Made by a program: the position numbers and the translations under genes. A stretch of 64,000 bases of DNA from Thalassospira australica (GTDB lineage Bacteria > Pseudomonadota > Alphaproteobacteria > Rhodospirillales > Thalassospiraceae). Below the pieces are notes generated by a model. The model saw only the letters and a program-made list of their open reading frames with translations, ran no database searches and had not been told where the DNA came from. Position 1 is the first letter of the stretch, and each line of letters opens with the position of its first letter. The stretch lies in contig NZ_JRJE01000008.1 of assembly GCF_000763295.1 (NCBI RefSeq), forward strand, positions 1-64,000, read 5' to 3'. Shown here in pieces: positions 52,859 to 61,951 of the stretch.

Positions 52859-54328
52859 ATGAGCCAGTTTGTTCGAACCATTAGCGGTGTTGATCACTAT
52901 GCGATGTTCATCAATGGCACCTGGACGACCGGTCACGCCACCGATGTCATAGAAGTGGAAAATCCGGCTACCGAAACGGTTTTCGCCACAATTCCAAACG
53001 GCACAGCACAAGATGCGCTTGACGCCCTGGAAGCAGCAAAGGTCGCACAAGTCGCGTGGGCACGATTACCCGCGATCGAACGGGGAAGGCTTGTTTCCCG
53101 GTTTGCCGATGCGATTGATGAAAACCGTCAACGCATGGCAAAAATCATCGTTGCCGAACAAGGAAAGCCTCTTAACCAGGCCTTTGGCGAAGTCGATGCA
53201 TGCGGCAACTTTCTCCGATATGCAGCCGAAAATGCGCGCCGGGTCGAAGGGGATATCCTGCCATCAGATGCCCCCAAGGAAGAGTTATGGATCAGACGCC
53301 TTCCGTATGGTGTCGTGGTTGGCCTTACGGCATGGAATTATCCGGCAGCCCTTGCGGCGCGTAAACTCGGCCCCGCATTGATCGCCGGCAACAGCTTTGT
53401 GTTAAAGGCGCATGAATTCACCCCTGTTTCCGGCTTGGAACTGGCGAGGATCGCACAAGAAGTCGGCATTCCGAATGGCGTCTTTAATGTCGTTACCGGT
53501 GCCGGGCGAACAGTCGGTGAGGCACTGGTAAACAGCCCGACGTCAGATTTGATCACGATGACCGGCAGTAACCGCGCCGGACGGGAAATTTATGCTGCGG
53601 GTGCGGAACAGATCAAGGTTCTGCGTCTCGAACTGGGCGGTAAAGCACCATTTATCGTAATGGCTGATGCCGATATTGATGCCGCTGTCGATAGCGCCAT
53701 CACAGCACGCTTCACCAACTGCGGCCAGATCTGCACCTGTAACGAACGGATGTATCTGCAAAAAAGCATCGCAGACGAATTCACCGAAAAGTTCATCGCA
53801 AAAGCAAAACAACTGACAATCGGGCAGCCACTTGAAAACCCCGACATGGGCCCGAAAGTCAGCGGCGATGAAATAAGCAAGATCGAACAAATCGTTGGTG
53901 ATGCCGTTTCCAACGGTGCGGAATTTCTTCTCAAAGGCGGCCCGCTTAATGACGGCAAATACGCCAAGGGGCACTGGTATGCCCCAAGTGTCTTGCGCGT
54001 TACCGATCAAAAATCCCCACTGATTGAACAGGAAATATTTGGCCCCGTCGTTCCAGTTTCGGAATTCGACACATTCGATCAGGTCTTGGCAATGGCGAAT
54101 GACACGCGCTTTGGGCTTTCCGCTTATGTCTATACCCAAAACTTCCGACACATCATGGCGTTGAGCACCGAACTGGATTTTGGGGAAATCTACGTAAACC
54201 GCACCTGCGGTGAACTTGTACAGGGCTTTCACACGGGCTGGGGTCATTCCGGCCTTGGCGGCGAAGACGGCAAGTACGGCTTCGACGGGTATCTCCGGAA
54301 AAAGGCCATGTACGTCAACTGGTCCTGA
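52859..54328 (+). CDS. AldA-like lactaldehyde/glycolaldehyde dehydrogenase
   Basis: 489 aa NAD-dependent aldehyde dehydrogenase. N160 in TAWNYP, K183, general base E259 in LELGGKAP, catalytic C292 in CGQICTCNERMY. The C-terminal half follows E. coli AldA closely (EIYVNRTCGELVQGFHTGWGHSGLGGEDGKYG). ATG 52859 has an AGGAGGAAG site; a frame from 52811 would include the operator. In deoxy-sugar breakdown AldA oxidises L-lactaldehyde to L-lactate. First gene of cluster 3. Confidence 0.88.
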   Translation: MSQFVRTISGVDHYAMFINGTWTTGHATDVIEVENPATETVFATIPNGTAQDALDALEAAKVAQVAWARLPAIERGRLVSRFADAIDENRQRMAKIIVAEQGKPLNQAFGEVDACGNFLRYAAENARRVEGDILPSDAPKEELWIRRLPYGVVVGLTAWNYPAALAARKLGPALIAGNSFVLKAHEFTPVSGLELARIAQEVGIPNGVFNVVTGAGRTVGEALVNSPTSDLITMTGSNRAGREIYAAGAEQIKVLRLELGGKAPFIVMADADIDAAVDSAITARFTNCGQICTCNERMYLQKSIADEFTEKFIAKAKQLTIGQPLENPDMGPKVSGDEISKIEQIVGDAVSNGAEFLLKGGPLNDGKYAKGHWYAPSVLRVTDQKSPLIEQEIFGPVVPVSEFDTFDQVLAMANDTRFGLSAYVYTQNFRHIMALSTELDFGEIYVNRTCGELVQGFHTGWGHSGLGGEDGKYGFDGYLRKKAMYVNWS

Positions 54329-54385
54329 CGGGACCAAACAAAACGCGACCGCAAACGAAATGGTCGCATCATAGGGAGGACTACA

Positions 54386-55372
54386 ATGAAACGTTTGAAG
54401 ACACTGACATCAACACTTGTTCTTGCGGCCAGCCTTTCAGTGACTGCGTTAAGCACCGCATCCGCCCAAAGCCTGCCTCCGCTTGAAAAGAAAGACCAAT
54501 ACAAGGTCGGCTTCGCCCAGATGGAAAGCAACAACCCGTGGCGTATTGCTGAAACCAAAAGCTTCAAGGACACTGCAGAAGCCTGCAACTGGGACCTCAT
54601 TACGACCGATGCAGCGGGCTCTGCTGCCAAACAGGTCTCGGATGTCGACAGCATGATCGCCCAGGGCATTGATGTTCTGTTTCTGCCGCCACGCGAAGAA
54701 AAACCGCTGATCGCTGCAGTAATGCGTGCGCGAGCCGCAGGCATTCCGACATTCCTTGTGGACCGCAGCGTTGACAAGAACGTTGCAAAAGCAGGCGAAC
54801 ATTTCGTTGCCTTCATGGGGTCCGACTTCATCGAACAGGGCCGACGTGCAGCGGAATGGACGCTGGAAAACTTCAAGGGCGACAAAGGCGTAATTGTTGA
54901 ACTTGAAGGCACCACCGGATCGTCCCCTGCCAATGATCGTAAAAAGGGCTTTGACGATGTCATGGCCAAACACGACAACATGACCATTGTCGCTTCGCAA
55001 AGCGGTGATTTTGCGCGCGATCTTGGACGTCAGGTTATGGAAACGCTGTTGCAGGCGCATCCGGACGTCAACATCGTCTATGCTCATAACGATGAAATGG
55101 CGATCGGTGCAATCCAGGCACTTGAACTTGCCGGGCGCAAACCGGGCGAGGATGTGCTGATCGTCTCGATCGATGGAACGCGCGATGCGCTTCAGGCCAT
55201 CATTGATGGCAAAATGGGGGTCACCGTCGAATCCAGCCCGTTCTTTGGTCCGCTCGCGTGTGACGTGATGCAGCGTTATGCCGATGGCGAGAAAATTGAA
55301 CCATGGGTTCAGGTCAAAGATCGCATCTTCACCAAGGAAAATGCAGCCCAGTTCATTGATGAGGCCTACTAG
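54386..55372 (+). CDS. Sugar ABC transporter binding protein, YtfQ-like (furanose type)
   Basis: 328 aa. Signal peptide to about residue 27 (ASA-Q). Mature VGFAQMESNNPWRIAETKSFKDTAEACNWDLITTDA, SAAKQVSDVDSMIAQGIDVLFLPP and VELEGTTGSSPANDRKKGFDD match the YtfQ group, which binds galactofuranose/arabinofuranose. With one ATPase and two separate permeases downstream, the set has the YtfQ-YtfR-YtfT-YjfF architecture. AGGGAGGACT ribosome site. Confidence 0.85.
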   Translation: MKRLKTLTSTLVLAASLSVTALSTASAQSLPPLEKKDQYKVGFAQMESNNPWRIAETKSFKDTAEACNWDLITTDAAGSAAKQVSDVDSMIAQGIDVLFLPPREEKPLIAAVMRARAAGIPTFLVDRSVDKNVAKAGEHFVAFMGSDFIEQGRRAAEWTLENFKGDKGVIVELEGTTGSSPANDRKKGFDDVMAKHDNMTIVASQSGDFARDLGRQVMETLLQAHPDVNIVYAHNDEMAIGAIQALELAGRKPGEDVLIVSIDGTRDALQAIIDGKMGVTVESSPFFGPLACDVMQRYADGEKIEPWVQVKDRIFTKENAAQFIDEAY

Positions 55373-55419
55373 GTTTCCCTCCCTGACCTCAGGAACACAA
55401 CCTTCAATGATCTGAGCAT

Positions 55420-55452
55420 GTCGGAGGTGTACGTCACATGTGCACCTCCGAC
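55420..55452 (+). promoter_or_regulatory. Intra-operon stem-loop after the YtfQ-like gene
   Basis: GTCGGAGGTG pairs with CACCTCCGAC, extended to 15 bp with two G-U pairs and a 3-nt loop; TTTCCCGACCTTTTTT follows. Strong enough for partial termination before the ATPase gene. Confidence 0.75.
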
Positions 55453-55486
55453 TTTCCCGACCTTTTTTCTCGGAAAAGGTAATGTA

Positions 55487-57043
55487 ATGCATTCCTCACT
55501 TCTAAAGATGCACGGTATCAACAAGGCCTTCGGGGGCGTATCAGCCTTGCGCGGTGCCGAACTTGAAATAGGCCAAGGCGAAGTTCACGCCCTGATTGGG
55601 CAAAATGGCGCCGGAAAATCCACCCTGATCAAAATTCTGACGGGTGTTTATCGACGCGACAGTGGCACGGTTGATTTCAACGGCAAAGCATCGACCATTT
55701 CCAACCCGCGTGAAGCCCAGTCAAGCGGCATCAGCACCATCTATCAGGAACTTACCCTCGTACCGTTGCGCAGTGTCACCGAGAACATTGTTCTTGGGTA
55801 CGAACCCCGGCGCATTGGCGGGCTTATCGACTGGAAAGAAGCCCATCGCCGGTCACAAGAAATTCTGGCACGCTTCAACATTGATATTGATGTGAAAGCA
55901 CCACTTGGAACGTATTCAACTGCCATTCAGCAACTTGTCGCCATCGCAAGGGCGGTGTCGCTCAATGCGAAACTTGTCATCATGGACGAGCCTACATCCT
56001 CGCTTGATGACAATGAAGTGGCCGTATTGTTTTCGGTTGTGAAGTCCCTAAAAGAGTCCGGTGTATCGGTTCTTTACGTTAGCCATTTCCTTGATGAGCT
56101 GTTCAAGATATGCGACCGCGTTACCATCATGCGCGATGGGCAAACCGTCAAAAACGTCGCAATCGAGGACACCAGCAAACTTGACCTGATTGCAAACATG
56201 CTTGGCCGAAATGCCGATGACATTGAATCCGCCGGCATGACCGAATTTGCCAAAGGCGAAGCCAAGACGGGCGATGTCATCCTTAAAACCAAGAATGTCG
56301 CGACCAAACGCCTGCTGCGCAAATTCGACCTCAAAATTCATCGGGGTGAGATTGTTGGTCTTGGCGGGCTTCTTGGCTCGGGTCGTACCGAAGCTGCACG
56401 CGCTATTTTTGGTGTAGACGAACTGACACAGGGCGAAATTCATCTGGCGAAGGGGGTCCCCCAGCCTGTAACACCGAAACAGGCGATTGCCGCGGGGATC
56501 GGTTTTCTGAGCGAAGACCGTAAGTCCGAAGGGATCATTCCCGACATGTCCGTCCGCGAAAACCTGACACTGGCGCTTTTACCCAACCTCAGTCGCTTTG
56601 GTCATATTGACCACGCCCGCGAAAAAGAGCTCGTCGCATCATTCATATCAGCACTGGGCATCAAAACAGCGCATATGGATCAACCGATCCGGGAACTGTC
56701 AGGCGGTAATCAACAAAAGGTCCTTTTGGCACGCTGGCTTGTCACCAATCCTTCTTTGCTGATTTTGGATGAACCAACCCGTGGCGTCGATGTTGGCGCC
56801 AAACTGGAAATTCAGTCCATCATTCGCAGGTATGTCGACAAAGGCCTGGCTGTGCTGCTGATCTCGTCCGAGTTCGAAGAACTTGTCGAAGGTGCTGATC
56901 GAATTGTTGTGCTTCAGGACGGCATTAGCGTTTCCGAACTCAAAAACCCCGGCATTACCGAAGACACGCTGGTGCGTGCAATTGCACATCACCACACGCC
57001 AGAACAACAGGCCGTCCCCCGTCAGGAGAATGCACATGTCTGA
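55487..57043 (+). CDS. Sugar ABC transporter ATPase with two nucleotide domains, YtfR-like
   Basis: 518 aa, RbsA/YtfR class. First half: Walker A GQNGAGKST, YQELTLVP, Walker B LVIMDEPTSSLD. Second half: degenerate Walker A GLLGSGRTE, signature LSGGNQQKVLLARWL, LILDEPTRGVDVGA. Start ATG 55487; a longer frame from 55418 would begin inside the stem-loop. Stop overlaps the first permease by 8 bp. Confidence 0.92.
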   Translation: MHSSLLKMHGINKAFGGVSALRGAELEIGQGEVHALIGQNGAGKSTLIKILTGVYRRDSGTVDFNGKASTISNPREAQSSGISTIYQELTLVPLRSVTENIVLGYEPRRIGGLIDWKEAHRRSQEILARFNIDIDVKAPLGTYSTAIQQLVAIARAVSLNAKLVIMDEPTSSLDDNEVAVLFSVVKSLKESGVSVLYVSHFLDELFKICDRVTIMRDGQTVKNVAIEDTSKLDLIANMLGRNADDIESAGMTEFAKGEAKTGDVILKTKNVATKRLLRKFDLKIHRGEIVGLGGLLGSGRTEAARAIFGVDELTQGEIHLAKGVPQPVTPKQAIAAGIGFLSEDRKSEGIIPDMSVRENLTLALLPNLSRFGHIDHAREKELVASFISALGIKTAHMDQPIRELSGGNQQKVLLARWLVTNPSLLILDEPTRGVDVGAKLEIQSIIRRYVDKGLAVLLISSEFEELVEGADRIVVLQDGISVSELKNPGITEDTLVRAIAHHHTPEQQAVPRQENAHV

Positions 57044-58037
57044 CACAAATGTTGCGGCAGAAACCAAACAGACCGCACGGGAACTGATGATCCCGAAATT
57101 CAGTTTCCGGAAGCATGGCGGCCTTGTCGCCCTGTTGATTATTCTGGCGTTCAATATTGCCGTCACCCCGAACTTCCTGCAAATGCAGACGCTTTTTGTC
57201 AACATCTCGCAGGTGGCCACCATCGCGATTGTGGCTGTTGGCATGAGCCTTGTAATTGCAACTGGCGGCATTGATTTATCCGTCGGGGCAGTGATGGCCG
57301 TTGCAGGCGCCCTTGCCCCGATCATTTTCCAATCTTCGCTTGGGGTCGAATATCCGGTTGCAGGGCTCGTTCTTTCGGTTCTGATTCCCGTTCTGGTCGC
57401 GGCCTTATGCGGCCTGTTTAACGGCACGCTGGTTTGTGTGCTCAAAGTGCAGCCAATCATCGCAACCTTGATCCTTTTCATTTCGGGTCGCGGCATTGCG
57501 ATGGTGATGACGAACGGACAACTTCAAACATTTAACATGCCAAGCTTCAGCCTCTTGGGAACCGGAAAGCTTCTGGGCTTCCCGTTTCAGGGTTGGCTTG
57601 CCCTTGGTATCGCTGCCGTGGTCGCATGGATTGTCGGTAAAACCCTGTTTGGACGTTATCTGCTGGCGATCGGCGGCAACGAGAAATCCGCCCATCTTGC
57701 CGGTGCACCAGTCCGTAAAGTCAAAATCGCTGCTTATGTGATTTGTGGTTCTCTGTCTGGCATTGCCGGTCTGATTGTTGTTGCCATCAATTCGGCTTCC
57801 GATGCTGCACGTATCGGCAACTTGATGGAACTTGATGCCATCGCCGCAGCGGTTGTTGGCGGCGCCGTTCTTTCGGGGGGAAGAGCCCCGATCTTTGGCG
57901 CGGTTCTGGGCGCCATGATCATCCAGCTGGTGAAATACACATTGCTGGCAAACGGCGTGGCTGATGAGGTCGCCCTGATTGCGAAATCCATGATTATCGT
58001 CGCCGCTGTTTATATTCAGCAAAGCCGAAAGGAATAG
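57036..58037 (+). CDS. Sugar ABC transporter permease, YtfT-like
   Basis: 333 aa, 8-10 hydrophobic helices of the RbsC family. Core motif [20 protein letters not shown] and VVGGAVLSGGRAPIFGAVLGA near the C-terminus. ATG 57036 has AGGAG at 7-nt spacing; ATG 57030 is too close to it. Translationally coupled to the ATPase. Confidence 0.9.
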   Translation: MSDTNVAAETKQTARELMIPKFSFRKHGGLVALLIILAFNIAVTPNFLQMQTLFVNISQVATIAIVAVGMSLVIATGGIDLSVGAVMAVAGALAPIIFQSSLGVEYPVAGLVLSVLIPVLVAALCGLFNGTLVCVLKVQPIIATLILFISGRGIAMVMTNGQLQTFNMPSFSLLGTGKLLGFPFQGWLALGIAAVVAWIVGKTLFGRYLLAIGGNEKSAHLAGAPVRKVKIAAYVICGSLSGIAGLIVVAINSASDAARIGNLMELDAIAAAVVGGAVLSGGRAPIFGAVLGAMIIQLVKYTLLANGVADEVALIAKSMIIVAAVYIQQSRKE

Positions 58038-58041
58038 CCCG

Positions 58042-59052
58042 ATGCAATTTGACTCATCAACATTTGACCTGCGGCGTCTTTTGGGCAACTCCAGTTCAAC
58101 ACAGGCTTTGGGTGTCTGGGCGGCCTTGATTCTACTGATCGTATTTGCCCTGTTGCGCTATGACAATTTTGGCAGCGCCTATAACATCGTTTCATTTTTG
58201 AACTACAACTCGATGTTCATTCTCATCGCGCTTGGCATGTGCTTTGTCATCATGACCGGCGGCATTGATCTTTCCGTTGGGTCTGTTGCTGCATTCTCCA
58301 GTGTTATTGCCGCATTCCTGAGCGAGCACGGGCTTGAATATGCCCTACCGGGTGGAATTCTGGCTGGAATGGTGATTGGTGCAATCAACGCATTTATGAT
58401 TGTCGCAATGCGTATCCCGCCGTTCATTGCAACACTGGCCTCGATGCTTGGCGCAAAGGGGGCCGCTCTGGTCATTTCCGATGCGCAAACCGTCTCCATC
58501 TCGTGGGAAAGCAACTTTACCGCACTTGGTATGGGCAAACTGTTCGACATCATCCCATGGACGATCCTTATCGTTGCAGTTATCGCAATCATCGCCTGGG
58601 TTGTCCTGGAACATACATCCCTTGGCCGTACAGTACTGGCCGTCGGTGGTGGCCAAGAGGCATCCCAGTTGATGGGGCTAAGCGTTAAGCGCACCACATG
58701 CATCGTCTATATTTTCAGTGGTGCCTGCGCGGGCCTTGCCGGTGTGTTTCTTGCCTCGGGCTTCGGTGCTGGTCAGCCTCTGGAAGGGTTGGGATGGGAA
58801 TTGTCGGCAATTGCATCCGTGGTCGTTGGTGGAACGCTTTTGACCGGTGGCATGGGGTCTGTCCCTGCGACAATTGCGGGCGCACTTCTCCTAGGCCTTT
58901 TGTTCAATGTACTGAACTTCGAGAACGGACTTGGAATCATTAGCCTCAGTGCGCACTGGCAATCCGTCATTCGCGGGGCATTTCTGTTTGTCGTGATCCT
59001 GCTTCAGGCACGCATGGCGTCCAAAGCCGACCTTTCGTTGCGAAGAAACTGA
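58042..59052 (+). CDS. Sugar ABC transporter permease, YjfF-like
   Basis: 336 aa, RbsC family with [20 protein letters not shown] and [22 protein letters not shown]. Two non-identical permeases next to one two-domain ATPase indicate a heterodimeric channel, as in the YtfT-YjfF furanose importer. 4 bp after the first permease, AAAGGAA ribosome site. Confidence 0.9.
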   Translation: MQFDSSTFDLRRLLGNSSSTQALGVWAALILLIVFALLRYDNFGSAYNIVSFLNYNSMFILIALGMCFVIMTGGIDLSVGSVAAFSSVIAAFLSEHGLEYALPGGILAGMVIGAINAFMIVAMRIPPFIATLASMLGAKGAALVISDAQTVSISWESNFTALGMGKLFDIIPWTILIVAVIAIIAWVVLEHTSLGRTVLAVGGGQEASQLMGLSVKRTTCIVYIFSGACAGLAGVFLASGFGAGQPLEGLGWELSAIASVVVGGTLLTGGMGSVPATIAGALLLGLLFNVLNFENGLGIISLSAHWQSVIRGAFLFVVILLQARMASKADLSLRRN

Positions 59053-59108
59053 CACCGAAGGTGATTCTCGCTGTACCCGATCACACTGCAACCTGGCAGA
59101 AATCTATA

Positions 59109-60212
59109 ATGACAAATAAAACAACGACAATTCGCACCGTGACAGCGCAGCTATTCAACATTCCGCTGACAGAGGTTCTCACCGATGCAAAACATGGTGA
59201 TCACACACATTTCGAATTGGTGACCGTCACCATCGAACTTGATAACGGTGCTACGGGAACGGGTTACACTTATACCGGCGGACGTGGGGGACACGCCATC
59301 AAGGCAATGGTTGACCATGATCTTGCCGACTTCCTGATCGGCCGCAACGCAACGGATATCGACCACCTGTTTGACGAGATGCAGTGGCACATGCATTACG
59401 TCGCCAGAGGCGGCATCGCGTCCTTTGCCATCTCGGCGATTGATATCGCATTGTGGGATCTACGTGGTGTGATCACACAAACGCCGCTGTGGAAAATGGC
59501 CGGGGGCGTATCCAATAAATCACGGGCTTATTGTGGCGGGATTGATCTTAATTTCTCATTGGAAAAGCTTCTTCTGACGATTGAGGGATATCTGAAACGC
59601 GGGTTCAACGGTGTTAAAATCAAAGTCGGGCACAACGACCTTGGTAAAGACATTGAACGTGTTAAGGCCATACGCGAGCTGATTGGTCCTGATGTTGCCT
59701 TTATGGTCGATGCCAACTATGCCTATGATATCGATCAGGCAATTGTTGCGGCAAATCAGTTCCGCGAATTTGATCTTCTCTGGTTTGAAGAACCGATCAT
59801 TCCCGATGATTATGCCGGATATGCCCGGATCGCCCGCGAAACCGGCATTGCACTGGCGATGGGGGAAAACCTCCATACCATGCATGAGTTTGGCTATGCC
59901 TTCGAACAATCCAACCTGTCGTTTATCCAGCCTGATGCGTCAAACTGCGGCGGAATCACGGGTTTCCTGCGTGTTGCGAAAGAAGCCCGCAAACACAAAA
60001 TTCCGGTGTGCTCACATGGCATGCAGGAACTTCATGTCAGCTTGGTCGGCGCACAACCAAATGCCGGATTGATCGAAGTACACAGCTTCCCGATTGATCA
60101 ATACACCCTGCGCCCGCTGGTTGTTGAAGATCATATGGCGGTTGCACCCGATACTCCCGGAACCGGCGTTTGCTTTGACTGGGCCAAACTCAGAGACGCA
60201 AACGACGCCTGA
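59109..60212 (+). CDS. Enolase-superfamily sugar acid dehydratase (mandelate racemase type)
   Basis: 367 aa. K170/K172 (VKIKVG), metal ligands D201 (VDAN), E227 (WFEEP), E253 (MGENL), and H303 in [10 protein letters not shown], the MR-subgroup set. Start ATG 59109; the frame from 59061 lacks a good site. Dehydrates an aldonate to its 2-keto-3-deoxy form. Only distantly similar to the enzyme at 16310-17428, so a different substrate is likely. No sugar dehydrogenase or lactonase is visible here, so the imported compound may already be an acid, or these steps are encoded elsewhere. Confidence 0.87.
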   Translation: MTNKTTTIRTVTAQLFNIPLTEVLTDAKHGDHTHFELVTVTIELDNGATGTGYTYTGGRGGHAIKAMVDHDLADFLIGRNATDIDHLFDEMQWHMHYVARGGIASFAISAIDIALWDLRGVITQTPLWKMAGGVSNKSRAYCGGIDLNFSLEKLLLTIEGYLKRGFNGVKIKVGHNDLGKDIERVKAIRELIGPDVAFMVDANYAYDIDQAIVAANQFREFDLLWFEEPIIPDDYAGYARIARETGIALAMGENLHTMHEFGYAFEQSNLSFIQPDASNCGGITGFLRVAKEARKHKIPVCSHGMQELHVSLVGAQPNAGLIEVHSFPIDQYTLRPLVVEDHMAVAPDTPGTGVCFDWAKLRDANDA

Positions 60213-60304
60213 AAAAACATCGCTCACAATCACTGCTCCTGTTCACCGGATCAATGCACAGGCTTGCCTTGCGCTGCCCGGAGCACCAGCACAAAGGACA
60301 TCAC

Positions 60305-61057
60305 ATGAAAAGATTAGAAGGAAAAACCTGCGTCGTCACCGCCGCGGGTGCGGGCATTGGCCGTGCAACGGCACTGCGTATGGCCCATGAAGGCGGCACA
60401 GTTTATGCCACTGACATTAACCCTGACACGCTTGCATCGTTAAAACACGAAGCCTCGGACAACGGGTTGTCCATCGTAACAGAAATCCTTGATGTCACCT
60501 CGGACGAAGCAATTGCAAGGTTTTCCAAACAACTTGGCAGCGTTGATGTCCTGTTTAACTGCGCAGGCTTTGTTGCCGGTGGCACCATCCTTGAGTGCAG
60601 CAACAAGGACTATGAGTTTTCCTTTGAATTGAATGTGCGTTCACTGTTTCAGATGATGAAAAACTTTCTGCCCGGAATGCTTGATCAGGGTGCAGGATCC
60701 ATCGTCAATGTTGCATCGGTGGCAGGATCAATTTCAGGGGTCCCCAACCGATTCATTTATGGTGCAACCAAGGCGGCTGTTATCGGCATGACGAAATCCG
60801 TTGCCGCTGATTTTGTTGCCAAGGGCATTCGTTGCAACGCCATCTGTCCGGGCACGATCGACAGCCCATCCTTGCAGGACCGCATGCGCGCCCAAGGAAA
60901 CTACGAAGAAGCCCGCGCTGCCTTTGTTGCACGCCAACCCATGGGACGCCTTGGCAAAGCCGAAGAAGTCGCAGCACTTGCCTGTTACCTTGCCTCTGAT
61001 GAGGCCGGCTTTACCACGGGCCAGACGCATAACATTGATGGCGGCTGGACGACCTGA
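60305..61057 (+). CDS. SDR oxidoreductase (2-keto-3-deoxy sugar acid 4-dehydrogenase-like)
   Basis: 250 aa. TAAGAGIGR (12-20), D37 in ATDIN (NAD preference), NCAG, Ser138, Y152 and K156 (YGATK). Start ATG 60305, which aligns with the paralogue at 12237-12974 (both begin MKRLEGKTC). Followed by the FAH gene, repeating the SDR-FAH pair of cluster 1. Confidence 0.87.
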   Translation: MKRLEGKTCVVTAAGAGIGRATALRMAHEGGTVYATDINPDTLASLKHEASDNGLSIVTEILDVTSDEAIARFSKQLGSVDVLFNCAGFVAGGTILECSNKDYEFSFELNVRSLFQMMKNFLPGMLDQGAGSIVNVASVAGSISGVPNRFIYGATKAAVIGMTKSVAADFVAKGIRCNAICPGTIDSPSLQDRMRAQGNYEEARAAFVARQPMGRLGKAEEVAALACYLASDEAGFTTGQTHNIDGGWTT

Positions 61058-61092
61058 TTTTCATTCAAATTGATGCACACTTGGAGACAAAA

Positions 61093-61935
61093 ATGAAACT
61101 TCTACGCTACGGCCCGATTGGGCAGGAAAAGCCCGGCATCCTTGACGCACAGAACAATATTCGTGATCTGTCAGAACATGTCGGCGACATCAATGGTGCC
61201 GCATTACAGCCAGACATCATCAAAAATTTGCAGGCACTTGATATCGATAGCCTGCCTGTTGTCACCGGCTCCCCGCGGTTGGGTGCCTGTGTTTCGGGTA
61301 CAGGAAAGTTCATTTGCATTGGCTTGAACTATTCTGACCACGCTGCAGAAACCGGCGCAACCGTTCCGCCCGAGCCGATCATCTTTATGAAGGCCACTTC
61401 GGCAATTTGCGGCCCGAATGACAATGTGGAAATTCCGCGCAATTCCGAAAAAACCGACTGGGAAGTCGAATTGGGCGTCGTGATTGGCAAAACCGCCAAA
61501 TATGTTTCCGAAGAAAACGCCATGGATCACGTTGCCGGCTATTGCCTGATCAATGATGTTTCCGAGCGCGCCTTTCAGGCAGAACGTGAAGGCCAATGGA
61601 CCAAGGGGAAATCGGCCGACACCTTTGGTCCGACGGGCCCGTGGCTTGTCACCCGTGACGAGATTTCCGATCCGCAAAACCTTGGAATGTGGCTTGATGT
61701 GAATGGTCACCGTTTCCAGGACGGCTCGACCAAAACCATGGTTTATGGCGTGCGCCATCTTGTATCCTACTTGTCACAATTCATGAGCCTGCAACCTGGT
61801 GACATTATCTCGACCGGAACCCCTCCGGGTGTTGGCCTGGGTCAGACACCGAACATTTTCCTGAAACCCGGCGATGTTATTTCGCTTGGCATTGACGGAC
61901 TGGGTGAACAACGCCAAACCGTTGTTCAGGGATAG
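61093..61935 (+). CDS. FAH-family hydrolase (2,4-diketo-3-deoxy sugar acid hydrolase-like)
   Basis: 280 aa from ATG 61093; the TTG at 61081 is not needed. Metal/catalytic segment DWEVELGVVIGKTAKYVSEE, STGTPPGVGLG near the end. About two-thirds identical by eye to 11367-12206. Splits a 2,4-diketo-3-deoxy acid into pyruvate and a hydroxyacid: lactate from a 6-deoxyhexose, glycerate from a hexose. The glycerate kinase 16 bp downstream favours glycerate. Confidence 0.87.
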   Translation: MKLLRYGPIGQEKPGILDAQNNIRDLSEHVGDINGAALQPDIIKNLQALDIDSLPVVTGSPRLGACVSGTGKFICIGLNYSDHAAETGATVPPEPIIFMKATSAICGPNDNVEIPRNSEKTDWEVELGVVIGKTAKYVSEENAMDHVAGYCLINDVSERAFQAEREGQWTKGKSADTFGPTGPWLVTRDEISDPQNLGMWLDVNGHRFQDGSTKTMVYGVRHLVSYLSQFMSLQPGDIISTGTPPGVGLGQTPNIFLKPGDVISLGIDGLGEQRQTVVQG

Positions 61936-61951
61936 GGTAAAAGGCGCAGCC

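Noticed and set aside
54449-55492. 347-codon minus-strand frame opposite the YtfQ-like gene
   Set aside because: The plus-strand protein matches a known family over its whole length with signal peptide and ribosome site; the antisense frame is rich in Cys/His/Arg, as usual for shadows.
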